From contig NZ_CP024190.1 in the NCBI RefSeq assembly GCF_003391395.1, positions 806,001 to 870,000 of the forward strand: a stretch of DNA of 64,000 bases, in the 5' to 3' direction. The stretch is from Mycobacterium marinum. GTDB lineage: Bacteria; Actinomycetota; Actinomycetes; Mycobacteriales; Mycobacteriaceae. A program made the translations under genes and the position numbers. The notes below the pieces were generated by a model. It saw only the letters and a list, made by a program, of their open reading frames with translations, was not told the origin of the DNA and did not search any database. Positions 52,191 through 61,420 of this stretch are shown here, one piece after another. The number at the start of each line of letters is the position of its first letter. The stretch's first letter is position 1.

Positions 52191-52200
52191 GTTCTAGGCG
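52188..52200 (+). promoter_or_regulatory. -10 element for the downstream membrane-protein gene
   Basis: TAGGTT at 52188-52193 overlaps the stop of the DinB-like gene and is six bases before the GTG at 52200, compatible with a leaderless internal promoter. Confidence 0.4.
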
Positions 52201-53048
52201 TGCGATTGCTTGCGACGGTGGTCTTATGGCTGGCCACCACGGTCGCGCTGGCGGTGGCGGTCCCGGCCGCGTGGGCGCAGACACACATCATCGATCGTGA
52301 CGGCTACACCGCGCTGGCCGGCCGGGCCGCCGATGATCCGGTGCTGCAGTCGGCGATGGCCGCTGAACTCAGCACCCGTGCCATGGCGCTCATCGCCAAG
52401 CGCGGCGGCCAGCACGACGCGATCGACGGGTCGGCGGTGCAAGAGGCGGCCATGTCGTTTACCACCAGCGCGGCATTTCCGCCGTTGTTCGCTCAGGCGA
52501 ATCGGGTGGCACACGACTGGTTGTTCAACGAACCGCAGTCCGCGGCCGACGGCGAGCGCTGGGTGGTCGACCTGGCGCCGATGCTCAACGACAGTTCCAT
52601 CCAGCAGGTCTTGAGCAGCTATCACGTGACGGTGCCCGACACCTTGCGAGTTCCGTTGACGGTGTCGACTCCCCAGCCCCTGCATCAGGGCCAATTGCGC
52701 CGAGCCGCGGTCTGGGGTCCCTGGGTCAGCATCGGGGCGGCGGCCCTCGCGGTGGTCTGCGGGCTGCTGACGCTGATCACCGCCCGCCGCCGCGGCAAGG
52801 CGCTGAGCAGTCTGGGTGTCTCGGCGCTAATGGTCGGCGCTGCCGGCTGGGCGGGCATCGAAGTCGGCGGTCGATACGTCAACGAAGCACTCAACCGCAC
52901 CACGGGTGACATCCGCCGCATTGCCGATGTCATGGTCAATACCGCGGAGGGCAGCCTGCATCTGTGGCTGAATTTGACGCTGCTTGCCGGCGTCGCGCTG
53001 GTGGTGGTGGGTGCCGTGGCCGCGATGATCAGGAGCCTGTGGAACTAG
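52200..53048 (+). CDS. Exported/membrane protein with three helices
   Basis: A 282-residue protein. An N-terminal signal-like helix ends near VPAAWAQ (about residue 27). The outer region (about 28-170) is helical and polar, with DDPVLQSAMAAELSTRAMALI. Three later hydrophobic segments lie at about 177-197, 207-225 and 256-277. The layout resembles a family of actinobacterial membrane proteins with an extracytoplasmic N-domain, but no motif defines a function. It follows the DinB-like gene by nine bases and converges with rskA. Confidence 0.75.
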   Translation: MRLLATVVLWLATTVALAVAVPAAWAQTHIIDRDGYTALAGRAADDPVLQSAMAAELSTRAMALIAKRGGQHDAIDGSAVQEAAMSFTTSAAFPPLFAQANRVAHDWLFNEPQSAADGERWVVDLAPMLNDSSIQQVLSSYHVTVPDTLRVPLTVSTPQPLHQGQLRRAAVWGPWVSIGAAALAVVCGLLTLITARRRGKALSSLGVSALMVGAAGWAGIEVGGRYVNEALNRTTGDIRRIADVMVNTAEGSLHLWLNLTLLAGVALVVVGAVAAMIRSLWN

Positions 53049-53059
53049 CGCCGGACGGG

Positions 53060-53758
53060 TCAGCGTAGCGGCAGCTCGGCCAGCACCGTGCCGGTCGGCT
53101 TGGTCGAACCCGTTCCGGGCTCGACGGTGAACGCCAGCGTCGTCGAGTCGCCGAGATCGGTCAGCGTCGCTTTTGTCGACGGCGTGACCGCCGTGGGGCC
53201 CATGGTTCCCGCCGATGTCGGCCCCTTGGCGTCGACCAGCCACATCTGATAGACGGTGCCCGGAGACGGCGGCGGCACATTGTTCATCACCAACACACCC
53301 GCGTTGCGATCGCGGGAGAACATCACGGTGGCCGTTCCGCCGCCGAGCCGGCCGGAGACCGTCTGCACATCCGGCGCGGCCAGCACCTGTTCGGCGACCG
53401 TCGGCGATGCCGACGGTCGGGTCAGGACGCCCAGGCCGAACGCGCCCAGCCCCACCGCGATCGCCGCGGCGGAAGCGAAAACTGCAGTGCGCCAACGTGG
53501 TTGACGGCGGCTCTGAGCGGGCTCCGCGGCTGCGAGCAGCGCCTGGCGCAGCTCTGGTGGTGGCTGCGCGGCCGTGGCGGCCGATACCACCGACATCGTT
53601 TCGCGCACCGACCGAACTTCTTCGTCGAATGCGGCGGCCACCGGCGCCGGTGCTGCGCCAAGCCGGCGCTCGATGTCGAGTCTCTCCTCGTCGGAGACCG
53701 CATCCAGGGCATACGGTGTCGCCAGCTCGAGCAGTTGGAAGTCGGTCGGCTCGGTCAT
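53060..53758 (-). CDS. rskA: RskA, anti-sigma factor K
   Basis: A 232-residue membrane-spanning anti-sigma factor (Rv0444c in M. tuberculosis). The N-terminal cytoplasmic part (about residues 1-85, FQLLELATPYALDAVSDEER) binds SigK, one helix (about 90-110, AVFASAAAIAVGLGAFGLGVL) crosses the membrane, and the outer domain (about 115-232, VYQMWLVDAKGPTSAG) is the RskA sensor that is cleaved by regulated proteolysis. The frame looks complete. Its ATG overlaps the sigK stop by four bases. Confidence 0.94.
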   Translation of the reverse strand: MTEPTDFQLLELATPYALDAVSDEERLDIERRLGAAPAPVAAAFDEEVRSVRETMSVVSAATAAQPPPELRQALLAAAEPAQSRRQPRWRTAVFASAAAIAVGLGAFGLGVLTRPSASPTVAEQVLAAPDVQTVSGRLGGGTATVMFSRDRNAGVLVMNNVPPPSPGTVYQMWLVDAKGPTSAGTMGPTAVTPSTKATLTDLGDSTTLAFTVEPGTGSTKPTGTVLAELPLR

Positions 53759-54318
53759 GACGCATCCAGGCAGTTACGCAGACCGCGCAGCGCGTCGCGC
53801 ATGCGTGATTTGATCGTCGAAAGATTGGTGGCCAACCGTTGCGACACTTCGGCATAGGTCAGCCCGCCGTAGTAGGCCAGCTCGATGCACTGCCGCTGGG
53901 TGTCGGTCAGCCCATCCAGGCACTCCACCACCCGGCGACGTTCATCACCGGCGATCGCCGAATCGGCGACCACGTCACTGGCCAGATCGACATTGGCCGC
54001 GCCATAGCGCGACTCCCGCTGGCTGCCGGCCTGCTCGGCGCGCACCCGGTCCACCGCGCGCCGATGCGCCATGGTCAGCAACCAGGCCAGGGGAGAGCCC
54101 TTGGTGGCGTCGTAATCCGATGCCGTCCGCCACACCTCGAGATAGATCTCCTGGGTGGTTTCCTCGCTGTAGCCGGCATCACGCAACACCCGTGCCACCA
54201 GTCCATACACCCGTGTACAGGTGTGGTCGTAGAACATGGCGAACGCGTCGCGCTCGCCCCGCGCGATCTGGCGCAATAGGGCGTTGAGGTCGTCGCTGCG
54301 CCCCGGCGGTCCGGTCAT
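53755..54318 (-). CDS. sigK: SigK, ECF sigma factor
   Basis: A 187-residue extracytoplasmic-function sigma factor. Region 2 is about residues 20-90 (DAFAMFYDHTCTRVYGLV, EIYLEVWRTASDYD), and region 4 about 125-185 (LTDTQRQCIELAYYGGLTYAEVSQRLATNLSTIKSRMRDALRGL). In M. tuberculosis SigK drives mpt70, mpt83 and the Rv0449c operon, and the last of these is present here with a matching promoter. TAGGCT eight bases before the ATG is a possible -10. Confidence 0.95.
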   Translation of the reverse strand: MTGPPGRSDDLNALLRQIARGERDAFAMFYDHTCTRVYGLVARVLRDAGYSEETTQEIYLEVWRTASDYDATKGSPLAWLLTMAHRRAVDRVRAEQAGSQRESRYGAANVDLASDVVADSAIAGDERRRVVECLDGLTDTQRQCIELAYYGGLTYAEVSQRLATNLSTIKSRMRDALRGLRNCLDAS

Positions 54319-54363
54319 CGATCGGTAGCCTATCGCCAGTTGGCGCCAAGATCGCCGGACCGG

Positions 54364-55158
54364 TCATTGATGACGCGCCGATCGAGGCGGCCGGGGCACG
54401 AAATACGCCGTCCGCCGTTGATATTCGCCGAACCCGGGACGATCCTTCATGTACTTCTCGGTCAGTCGCGCGCCGCTGACGTCGACCAGGAAGTACGTCA
54501 TCAGCAGCGGTGAGCCCACGGTGATCAGCGGGACCCAGCCGGTGATGGTGACCAGCCACAATCCCCACCAGACGCAGGCGTCGCCGAAGTAGTTGGGGTG
54601 GCGCGTCCAGGCCCACAGGCCGCGATCCATGATGGCGCCCCGGTTGGCGGGGTCGGCCTTGAACGCCCGCAACTGGTGGTCGCCCAGGGCCTCGAAGACG
54701 ACGCCGAGCAGCCACACCCCCACGCCCAGCGCCCCGACGGCCAGCAGCGGCTTCGGCGTCGGCCCGGTGACGGCAGACAGCTGCAACGGGAAGGAGATGA
54801 ACAGCGTCAAGAATGCTTGCAGCACGAACACTTTGCGCACCACCTGCCCCAGCGTGGCGCCGCGGAGCAGATCCGTGTAGCGCGGATCTTCTCCCTTGCC
54901 GGCCGTCTTGCGGTGGATGTGCCAGCTCAGCCGCAAACCCCAGATAGCCACCAGCGCCAGCAGTAGCCACCGGCGGGTCGGGTCGCCGCTGCCCAGTACC
55001 GCCGAAACGGCGGCAACGGCGACGAACCCCAGCCCCCAGGCCACGTCGACGACGTTGTAGCGGCCGATGCGGTGGCCGATCGCAAATGTCACCGAATGCA
55101 CGACGATCAGCGCGGCGGCAGATGCGCCGGAGATCAGCAGAATTCCGTCTCCGATCAC
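54364..55158 (-). CDS. DUF1295 membrane protein (Rv0446c-like)
   Basis: A 264-residue polytopic protein of the DUF1295/steroid 5-alpha-reductase-like group (Rv0446c in M. tuberculosis). About six helices are evident, and the C-terminal RGLWAWTRHPNYFGDACVWWG is the family's strongly conserved NADPH-binding-like motif. It probably reduces or otherwise modifies a lipid made with the neighbouring UfaA1, but that is inference. The start GTG 55158 shares GTGA with the ufaA1 stop, so it is the last gene of the Rv0449c operon. Confidence 0.9.
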   Translation of the reverse strand: MIGDGILLISGASAAALIVVHSVTFAIGHRIGRYNVVDVAWGLGFVAVAAVSAVLGSGDPTRRWLLLALVAIWGLRLSWHIHRKTAGKGEDPRYTDLLRGATLGQVVRKVFVLQAFLTLFISFPLQLSAVTGPTPKPLLAVGALGVGVWLLGVVFEALGDHQLRAFKADPANRGAIMDRGLWAWTRHPNYFGDACVWWGLWLVTITGWVPLITVGSPLLMTYFLVDVSGARLTEKYMKDRPGFGEYQRRTAYFVPRPPRSARHQ

Positions 55159-56441
55159 CGGCCATCCTCACGTTCGAACGTCCACTGGTAGACGTCGAGG
55201 TAACCCGACCGGAATCCGGCCTCCGAGTAGGCCAAGTACAGCTCCCACATCCGTTTGAACACCTCGTCGAAGCCCAACTGTGCCAGCTCACCCTGGCGCT
55301 GCAGAAACCGCTCCCGCCACAGCCGCAAGGTCTGCGCGTAGTGCGGTCGCAGTGAGGCCTTGTCGATGGTGCGCAAGGCGGTGTGGCGCTCGGTGATGTC
55401 TGCGATCGCCTGGGTGGACGGCAGCAGTCCGCCCGGAAAGATGTACTTCTGCACCCAGGTCAAGGTATTGCGGCTGGCCAGCATCCGGTCATGGGGCATG
55501 GTGATCGCCTGGATCGCCACCTTCCCGCCCGGCCGCACTAGCCGCTGCAGCGCGGCGAAATACTTTGGCCACGAGTGGTATCCGATCGCCTCGATCATCT
55601 CGACGGAGAGCACGCTGTCATAGGCTGCGCCCTCGCTGCCGACATCGCGGTAGTCGCACAGGTCGATCTGGACCAGATGGGATAGGCCCGCCTCGGCGAC
55701 CCGCCTGTGTGCCAGCCGCTGCTGTTCGACCGAGAGGGTTATCGATCGGACCTGCGCGCCCCGCGACGCCGCCCGGATGCACAGCTCGCCCCAGCCGGTG
55801 CCGATCTCGAGCACCCGGCTACCGTCGCGAACCTCGGCCATATCGAGTAACCGATCGATCTTGCGCCGTTGGGCCGCAGCCAGATCCGGCCAGGCGGCGG
55901 GTAGCTGGTCGAAGAGCGCCGACGAATACGTCATGGTGTCGTCGAGGAACTGCGCGAACAGCTCATTCGACAGGTCGTAGTGTTCGGCGATGTTGCGTCG
56001 GGCTTCATCGCGACTGGGGTCTCGCCAGCGCGGCCGAAAAGCCGGTGCGATGGGTCGCAGCCGCTGGAGCGAGGGTGGTATCAGCTCGGCCACCGACTCG
56101 GCGAACACCGTCAGCGCCGCGGCGAGATCGTTTGATGACCACTCCGCGGCCATGTAGGACTCGCCGAAGCCGATCAGGCCGCTTCGCCCGATCCGCCGGG
56201 CCAGCGCGGCCGGCTGGTGCACCACGATGGTGGGCCCATCGGCGGCACCGATTGAGGTGCCGTCCGGGTAGACCAGTCGTAGTGGCAGCCGGGCAACCGC
56301 GCGGCGCAGCAGCCGGTGTGCGATTGCGGCAGCTACCGCGGCAAGCGGGCCCGACGGCGGCTTCGCCACCGCCGGCCAGCGCCGCGAATCGATGACTTCG
56401 GAGCGTTCTTGGAGGGGCTCGCGGACGGTGTCGACACTCAT
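55155..56441 (-). CDS. ufaA1: UfaA1, cyclopropane-fatty-acyl synthase-like methyltransferase
   Basis: A 428-residue SAM-dependent methyltransferase of the cyclopropane-fatty-acid synthase family (Rv0447c). An N-terminal lipid-associated domain (about residues 1-150) precedes the catalytic domain with YDLSNELFAQFLDDTMTYSSALF, SAM motif VLEIGTGWGELCIRAA, and SVEMIEAIG. It modifies the double bond of an unsaturated fatty acyl chain; the exact product is not deducible. ATG 56441 overlaps the DUF1365 gene stop by four bases. Confidence 0.93.
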   Translation of the reverse strand: MSVDTVREPLQERSEVIDSRRWPAVAKPPSGPLAAVAAAIAHRLLRRAVARLPLRLVYPDGTSIGAADGPTIVVHQPAALARRIGRSGLIGFGESYMAAEWSSNDLAAALTVFAESVAELIPPSLQRLRPIAPAFRPRWRDPSRDEARRNIAEHYDLSNELFAQFLDDTMTYSSALFDQLPAAWPDLAAAQRRKIDRLLDMAEVRDGSRVLEIGTGWGELCIRAASRGAQVRSITLSVEQQRLAHRRVAEAGLSHLVQIDLCDYRDVGSEGAAYDSVLSVEMIEAIGYHSWPKYFAALQRLVRPGGKVAIQAITMPHDRMLASRNTLTWVQKYIFPGGLLPSTQAIADITERHTALRTIDKASLRPHYAQTLRLWRERFLQRQGELAQLGFDEVFKRMWELYLAYSEAGFRSGYLDVYQWTFEREDGR

Positions 56442-57154
56442 CGCGGTACCACCGGAACTCGACGCAACCACAATTTGATCCCCTGTATCCGGATGCGGGC
56501 GGCCACCACCAACGGGGCCAACGGCGCAATGATTTGCATGATCGCGACTTGTTTGGTTGTCGCTGGTAGTCGTTTCCCGTGCAGGTTGGCGGTGAAGCTC
56601 TGCCGGTTCTCGCGGTGCAGCGAAACCGTGACGTCCACCTCGGCTTCGGGCCGTGGCGCTTGTATCAGGTAGTACCCGTCGACCTGGTTGAACGGTGAGA
56701 CGTAGAAGTTCTTGGCGGCGGCCACCGGCAGCTCGGCCGGCGGTAGCAGGTAGGCATGGCGTCCCCCGTAGGTGTTGTGCACCTCTGCCACCACGTGGCG
56801 CAGCCTGCCGTCGCGGTCGTGGCACCAAAAGACGCTCAACGGATTGAAGACGTATCCGAATACGCGCGCCTGCAGCAGCGCGGTGACGCGGCCGTCAGGG
56901 ATTTCGGCGCCCTGTTCGGCGAAGAAAGCCTCCAGGCGGTCCCGAAGGGATCCCTGCGGCGGGGACATGAAGTGGTCATCGGCGTGGAACCGGGCCATCG
57001 GCCGTAGCCACCACGGCAGCCGGGGTAAGTCGTCAACGTCGACATACCAGCTGTAGCTGCGGTATCCGAACGAGTGGTGCACCGGGACCCGCCGCGCATG
57101 GGTGATGGTGGTGCGGTAGATCGCCGGTGTCATTACCCGGGTTTGAGTCAGCAT
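56438..57154 (-). CDS. DUF1365 protein (Rv0448c-like)
   Basis: A 238-residue DUF1365 protein. HARRVPVHHSFGYRSYSWYVDVDDL at the start, GYVFNPLSVFWCHD in the middle and EVHNTYGGRHAYLL are the family's usual blocks. DUF1365 genes usually sit with a CFA-synthase and a flavin amine oxidase, exactly as here, suggesting a joint role in making a modified fatty acid. Biochemistry unknown. Its start region overlaps the upstream oxidoreductase stop by seven bases. Confidence 0.9.
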   Translation of the reverse strand: MLTQTRVMTPAIYRTTITHARRVPVHHSFGYRSYSWYVDVDDLPRLPWWLRPMARFHADDHFMSPPQGSLRDRLEAFFAEQGAEIPDGRVTALLQARVFGYVFNPLSVFWCHDRDGRLRHVVAEVHNTYGGRHAYLLPPAELPVAAAKNFYVSPFNQVDGYYLIQAPRPEAEVDVTVSLHRENRQSFTANLHGKRLPATTKQVAIMQIIAPLAPLVVAARIRIQGIKLWLRRVPVVPR

Positions 57155-58464
57155 GACAACATCGCCTCCGGTCGGGTTCGGGCCGGCCAGTCGGCTCCGA
57201 GCCGCCGCGCCGCGCGTAGTCCCGATGCGGCACCGTCCTCGTGGAATCCCCAGCCGTGGTAGGCCCCGGCGAACACCACCCGATCGTCGTCGAGCGTCGG
57301 CAAAACACGCTGGGCGGCAACAGATTCCGGCGTGTAGAGGGGATGGCTATAGGTCATCTCGGCGATCACCGATCGGGGATCCACCCGGTCGTGGCCACCG
57401 AGGGTGACCACGAAACGGCGGTTGCCGCCGATGCGCATCAACCTGCTGACGTCGTAGCTGACCACCACATGGTCCTGTCCGGGGGCCACCAGGTAGTTCC
57501 ACGATGCCCGGGCTCGGTGGTGCCGTGGCAGCACCGATTCGTCGGTGTGCAGCAGGGCGCGATTGGTCGAGTAGGGGATTGCCCCCAAGACGTTGCGCTC
57601 CCAGGTCGTCGGATCATCGAGCAACAGCAGGGCTTGATCGGGGTGGACGGCGACGACAGCGGCATCGAAACAGCGGGGCGCGTCGCCACCGGCCCGTATC
57701 ACGACCCCGTCGGCCGTCCGGCGCAGCGAATGCACCGCGGCGCCGGTGCGAACCTCGTCCAGACTCGAGGCGATGGCGCGCACATAGTTGACGCTGCCAC
57801 CGGTGACAGTGCGCCACGTCGGTGATCCGAAAACCGACAGCATGCCGTGATGCTCGAGAAAGACGAACAGATACCGGGCCGGGTAGCGCAGCGCATCGCC
57901 GGCGGCGCACGACCACACGGCGGCCACCAACGGCGTGATGAAGTAGTCGACGAAGAACGACGAGAAGCGGTGCCGTTTGAGAAACGCCTCCAGCGTCTCC
58001 GGATTGTCCCCAGCGCTGCCGGCTGTGTCCTCGCGCAGCAATCTGGAGGCGGCCCGGTGGAAGCGCAGGATCTCGGCCAGCATCACCAGGTAGCGCGGCC
58101 GCAGTGCTGCCGAGCAGGCAAACAGGCCGCGTGGTCCCAGCGCTCCGGCATATTCGAGCCCGATGTCGTCGGCGCGCACCGACATCGACATCTCTGACTC
58201 TTGGGTGGCTACGTCGAGCTCGGCGAACAATCGGCACAGCGTCGGGTAGGTCCGGTCGTTATGGACCAGAAACGCCGAATCGACGCCCACGAACGTGCCG
58301 TCGCCGGCGTCTAGGCAGTGCGTATGGGCGTGTCCTCCGAGTCGGGTGTCCGCCTCGTAGAGGGTGACCCGGTCACGTCCGGACAGCAGGTAGGCGGCGG
58401 TCAGTCCGGCGACGCCGCTGCCGATGACGGCTATCGAACGCTGGGTGAGAGTTTTCTGCTGCAC
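57148..58464 (-). CDS. FAD-dependent amine-oxidase-like protein (Rv0449c-like)
   Basis: A 438-residue flavoprotein with the FAD-binding AVIGSGVAGLTAAYLLSGRDRVTLYEAD (about residues 13-40) and a C-terminal FAD-contact segment (VVFAGAYHGWGFHEDGAASGLRAA, about 395-420). It belongs to the NAD(P)/amine oxidase-like family of the CFA cluster (Rv0449c). The start is GTG 58464. Six bases upstream is the CGAATA element of a SigK-type promoter, so the cluster of four genes is probably under SigK control. Substrate unknown; lipid desaturation or oxidation is plausible. Confidence 0.91.
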   Translation of the reverse strand: MQQKTLTQRSIAVIGSGVAGLTAAYLLSGRDRVTLYEADTRLGGHAHTHCLDAGDGTFVGVDSAFLVHNDRTYPTLCRLFAELDVATQESEMSMSVRADDIGLEYAGALGPRGLFACSAALRPRYLVMLAEILRFHRAASRLLREDTAGSAGDNPETLEAFLKRHRFSSFFVDYFITPLVAAVWSCAAGDALRYPARYLFVFLEHHGMLSVFGSPTWRTVTGGSVNYVRAIASSLDEVRTGAAVHSLRRTADGVVIRAGGDAPRCFDAAVVAVHPDQALLLLDDPTTWERNVLGAIPYSTNRALLHTDESVLPRHHRARASWNYLVAPGQDHVVVSYDVSRLMRIGGNRRFVVTLGGHDRVDPRSVIAEMTYSHPLYTPESVAAQRVLPTLDDDRVVFAGAYHGWGFHEDGAASGLRAARRLGADWPARTRPEAMLSC

Positions 58465-58498
58465 ATGAGGTATTCGGAGCCGCCGGCCGCTTGGTTGG
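58465..58498 (-). promoter_or_regulatory. SigK-type promoter of the Rv0449c-Rv0446c operon
   Basis: On the minus strand, CCAACC (58498-58493), a 16-base spacer, then CGAATA (58476-58471) match the reported SigK consensus CCATCC-N16/17-CGAATA with one mismatch. The start codon GTG follows after six bases, so the transcript would be leaderless. Confidence 0.7.
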
Positions 58499-58522
58499 CC
58501 GCTCCGGAAATGCGCAACATCG

Positions 58523-61420
58523 TTAGCGTTCGCCGCTCATGGCCAAGGCCCGGTCGGGCTCGGGGTCTGCCGTCGGCGACGACGGGGTTCGAGCGGGTCG
58601 GGTGCGCACCCTCATCGGCCACCAGAACCAGCGGCCCAGCAATGCCGCGATGGACGGGGTCATGAAGGCCCGAACGATCAAGGTGTCGAACAGCAGGCCC
58701 AGGCCGATGGTGGTGCCGACCTGGCCGATCACCCGCAGATCGCTGACGGCCATGGACGCCATGGTGAACGCAAACACCAGGCCCGCGTTCGTCACGACCT
58801 TGCCGGTACCGCCCATCGCGCGAATGATGCCCGTCTTCAACCCGGCCGGTATCTCCTCTTTGAACCGGGACACCAGCAGCAGGTTGTAGTCGGACCCCAC
58901 CGCCAACAACACGATGACCGACATCGCGAGCACCATGTAATGCAAATCGATGTTGAGGATGTGCTGCCACAACAGCACCGACATGCCGAATGAGGCGCCC
59001 AGTGAAAGCGCCACGGTACCGACGATGACCGCGGCCGCGACGAAGGCACGGGTGAGGATCAACATGATGATGAAGATCAGGCACAGCGACGATATCCCCG
59101 CGATCAACAGGTCCCAGTCGGCGCCTTCGGAGATGTCCTTGAAGACCGATGCCGTGCCGGCCACATAGATCTTGGCGTCCTCCAAGGGGGTCCCCTTGAG
59201 TGATTCCTCGGCCGCGGTTCGAATTTGGTCGATGCTCGCGATTCCCTGGGCTGATTGGGGATCTCCGCGGTGCAAGATGATGAAGCGGGCGGCATGCCCG
59301 TCGGGGGACAGGAACGATTTCATCGCGCGCTTGAAGTCTTCGTTCTTGAAGACCTCGGGCGGAAGGTAGAACGAATCGTCGTTCTTGGCGGCGTCGAAAG
59401 CCTTGCCCATGGCGTTGGCGTTTTCGCTCATCTCGCTCATCTGGTCATAGAGACCAGACATGGTGCTGTGCATGGTGAGCATCATCAGGCGCATGCTCTC
59501 CATGGTTTCGATCATCGGCGGGAACGTCTCGATCATCTGGGGCATCAGCCGATCGAGCTCTTTGATGTCGACGACCAGGTTGTCCAGCTTTTCGTCGATC
59601 TGATCGATTCCGTCGAGCGCGTCGAATATCGACCGGAACGACGAACAGATGGGAATGTCGTAGCAGTGCTTTTCCCAGTAGAAGTAGCTGCGGATCGGAC
59701 GGAAAAAGTCATCGAAATTAGCGATATGGTCGCGCAAATCTTTGGTTATCTGCTGCATCTCGATCGTGTCGCCGACCATCTTGTGGGTGTTGTTGGCCAG
59801 CTGTGTCATGAGGCCGTACATGCGTCGCATCAACGCGATGGTCTTGGCCATTTCCTCGGCCTGCGTGAGCATGTCGTTCATGCGGTCGCGCTGGTACTTC
59901 AGCGTCTGGATCTGCCCGGCATTTTGCATGCTGATCTGAAACGGTATCGACGTGTGGTCCATTGCCGTTCCGTCGGGCCGGGTTATCGCTTGCACCCGGG
60001 ATATTCCTGGGACGTGGAAAATTCCCTTGGCGAGTCTGTCGAGGACGAGAAAGTCCGCGGGATTCCGCATGTCATGATCTGACTGGATCATGAGGATGTC
60101 GGGCTTCATCCGGGCCTGGGAGAAATGCCGTTCCGCGGCCGTGAACCCTTGATTGGCCGGGATGAAGTTGGGCAGATAGTCACGGTCGTTGTAGTTGGTG
60201 CGGTAGCCGGGCAACGCGAGCAGACCCACCAGGGCGACGGCCAGCGTTGCGGCCAGAACCGGCAGCGGCCAGCGCACCACCACGGTGCCGACGCGTCGCC
60301 AGCCCCGAACCTTGATCAGGCGCTTGGGGTCGAACAGTCCGAAGCGGCTGCCCACGGTCAGCACGGCCGGACCCAGGGTCAACGCCACCATCACCGCGAC
60401 GAGCATCCCCACCGCGCAGGGGATGCCCAAGGTTTCGAAGTAGGGCATCCGGGCGAATTTGAGGCAGAAGGTCGCGCCGGCGATCGTCAGTCCAGAACCC
60501 AGGATGACGTGGGCGGTGCCTCGATACATCGTGTAGAAGGCCGTCTCTTTGTCTTCGCCGGCCTGACGCGCTTCCTGGTAGCGCCCGAAGATGAAGATTC
60601 CGTAGTCCGTGCCGGCCGCAATCGCCAGCGAGGTGAGCAGGCTTACCGCGAAGGTGGATAGCCCGATGGCCCCGCTGTGCCCGAGCAGCGCGACCACCCC
60701 ACGCGCGGCGGTTAATTCGACTCCCACCGTGAGCAGCAGCACGACAACGGTGATCACCGATCGGTAGACCAGCAGCAACATGATGAAGATCACCGCCACC
60801 GTCGTCACGGTGATCTTGATCATGGACCTGTCGCCGCTGCTATGCATGTCCGAAACCAGCGCTGCCGCACCGGTGACATAAGTCGTGACCCCGGGGGGTG
60901 CGGGGGTTTCCTTGACGATCTTGCGCACCGCTTCGACGGACTCATTGGCCAGCGGCTCGCCCTGATTGCCGGCGAGATTGAGCTGTACGTAGGCGGCCTT
61001 GCCGTCGTTACTCTGCGCTCCTGCCGCCGTGAGGGGATCGCCCCAGAAGTCCTGGACGCTCTGCACGTGTCGGGGATCGGCCCTCAGTTTGCGGATCAGA
61101 ACGTCGTAGTACTTGTGCGCGTCATCGCCGAGAGCGTCCTTGCCCTCCAGGACGATCATCGCCTGACTGTCGGAGTTGCCTTCGTTGAAGGCGGCGCCGA
61201 TGCGCTTCATCGCTTCGTAGGAGGGCGCGTCTTTTGGGCTCAGTGACACCGAACGCTCTTGGCCGACTACTTCCAGCGATGGGATGAATACGCTGAGCGC
61301 AACGCAGACCGCGACCCAGGCGAGAATGATGGGCACCGCGAACGCGTGAATCATTCGCGCCAGAAACGGCTTTTCGGTGTGAGTGCGGGTGTCCGGGTCG
61401 TTCGCGTATTTGACGGTCAC
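58523..61420 (-). CDS. mmpL4: MmpL4, RND-family lipid/siderophore exporter
   Basis: A 965-residue RND transporter. Each half has one helix, a large outer loop and five further helices; the inner helices contain the proton-relay-type motifs AAGTDYGIFIFGRYQE (about residue 285) and VGSDYNLLLVSRFKEE (about residue 855). The outer domain has the Cys pair of WEKHCYDIPICSSF. M. tuberculosis MmpL4 exports carboxymycobactin and mycobactin siderophores together with MmpS4; other MmpL4-like proteins export glycopeptidolipids. GTG 61420 overlaps the mmpS4 stop by four bases, so they form a coupled unit. An upstream in-frame TTG at 61438 is less likely. Confidence 0.94.
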   Translation of the reverse strand: MTVKYANDPDTRTHTEKPFLARMIHAFAVPIILAWVAVCVALSVFIPSLEVVGQERSVSLSPKDAPSYEAMKRIGAAFNEGNSDSQAMIVLEGKDALGDDAHKYYDVLIRKLRADPRHVQSVQDFWGDPLTAAGAQSNDGKAAYVQLNLAGNQGEPLANESVEAVRKIVKETPAPPGVTTYVTGAAALVSDMHSSGDRSMIKITVTTVAVIFIMLLLVYRSVITVVVLLLTVGVELTAARGVVALLGHSGAIGLSTFAVSLLTSLAIAAGTDYGIFIFGRYQEARQAGEDKETAFYTMYRGTAHVILGSGLTIAGATFCLKFARMPYFETLGIPCAVGMLVAVMVALTLGPAVLTVGSRFGLFDPKRLIKVRGWRRVGTVVVRWPLPVLAATLAVALVGLLALPGYRTNYNDRDYLPNFIPANQGFTAAERHFSQARMKPDILMIQSDHDMRNPADFLVLDRLAKGIFHVPGISRVQAITRPDGTAMDHTSIPFQISMQNAGQIQTLKYQRDRMNDMLTQAEEMAKTIALMRRMYGLMTQLANNTHKMVGDTIEMQQITKDLRDHIANFDDFFRPIRSYFYWEKHCYDIPICSSFRSIFDALDGIDQIDEKLDNLVVDIKELDRLMPQMIETFPPMIETMESMRLMMLTMHSTMSGLYDQMSEMSENANAMGKAFDAAKNDDSFYLPPEVFKNEDFKRAMKSFLSPDGHAARFIILHRGDPQSAQGIASIDQIRTAAEESLKGTPLEDAKIYVAGTASVFKDISEGADWDLLIAGISSLCLIFIIMLILTRAFVAAAVIVGTVALSLGASFGMSVLLWQHILNIDLHYMVLAMSVIVLLAVGSDYNLLLVSRFKEEIPAGLKTGIIRAMGGTGKVVTNAGLVFAFTMASMAVSDLRVIGQVGTTIGLGLLFDTLIVRAFMTPSIAALLGRWFWWPMRVRTRPARTPSSPTADPEPDRALAMSGER

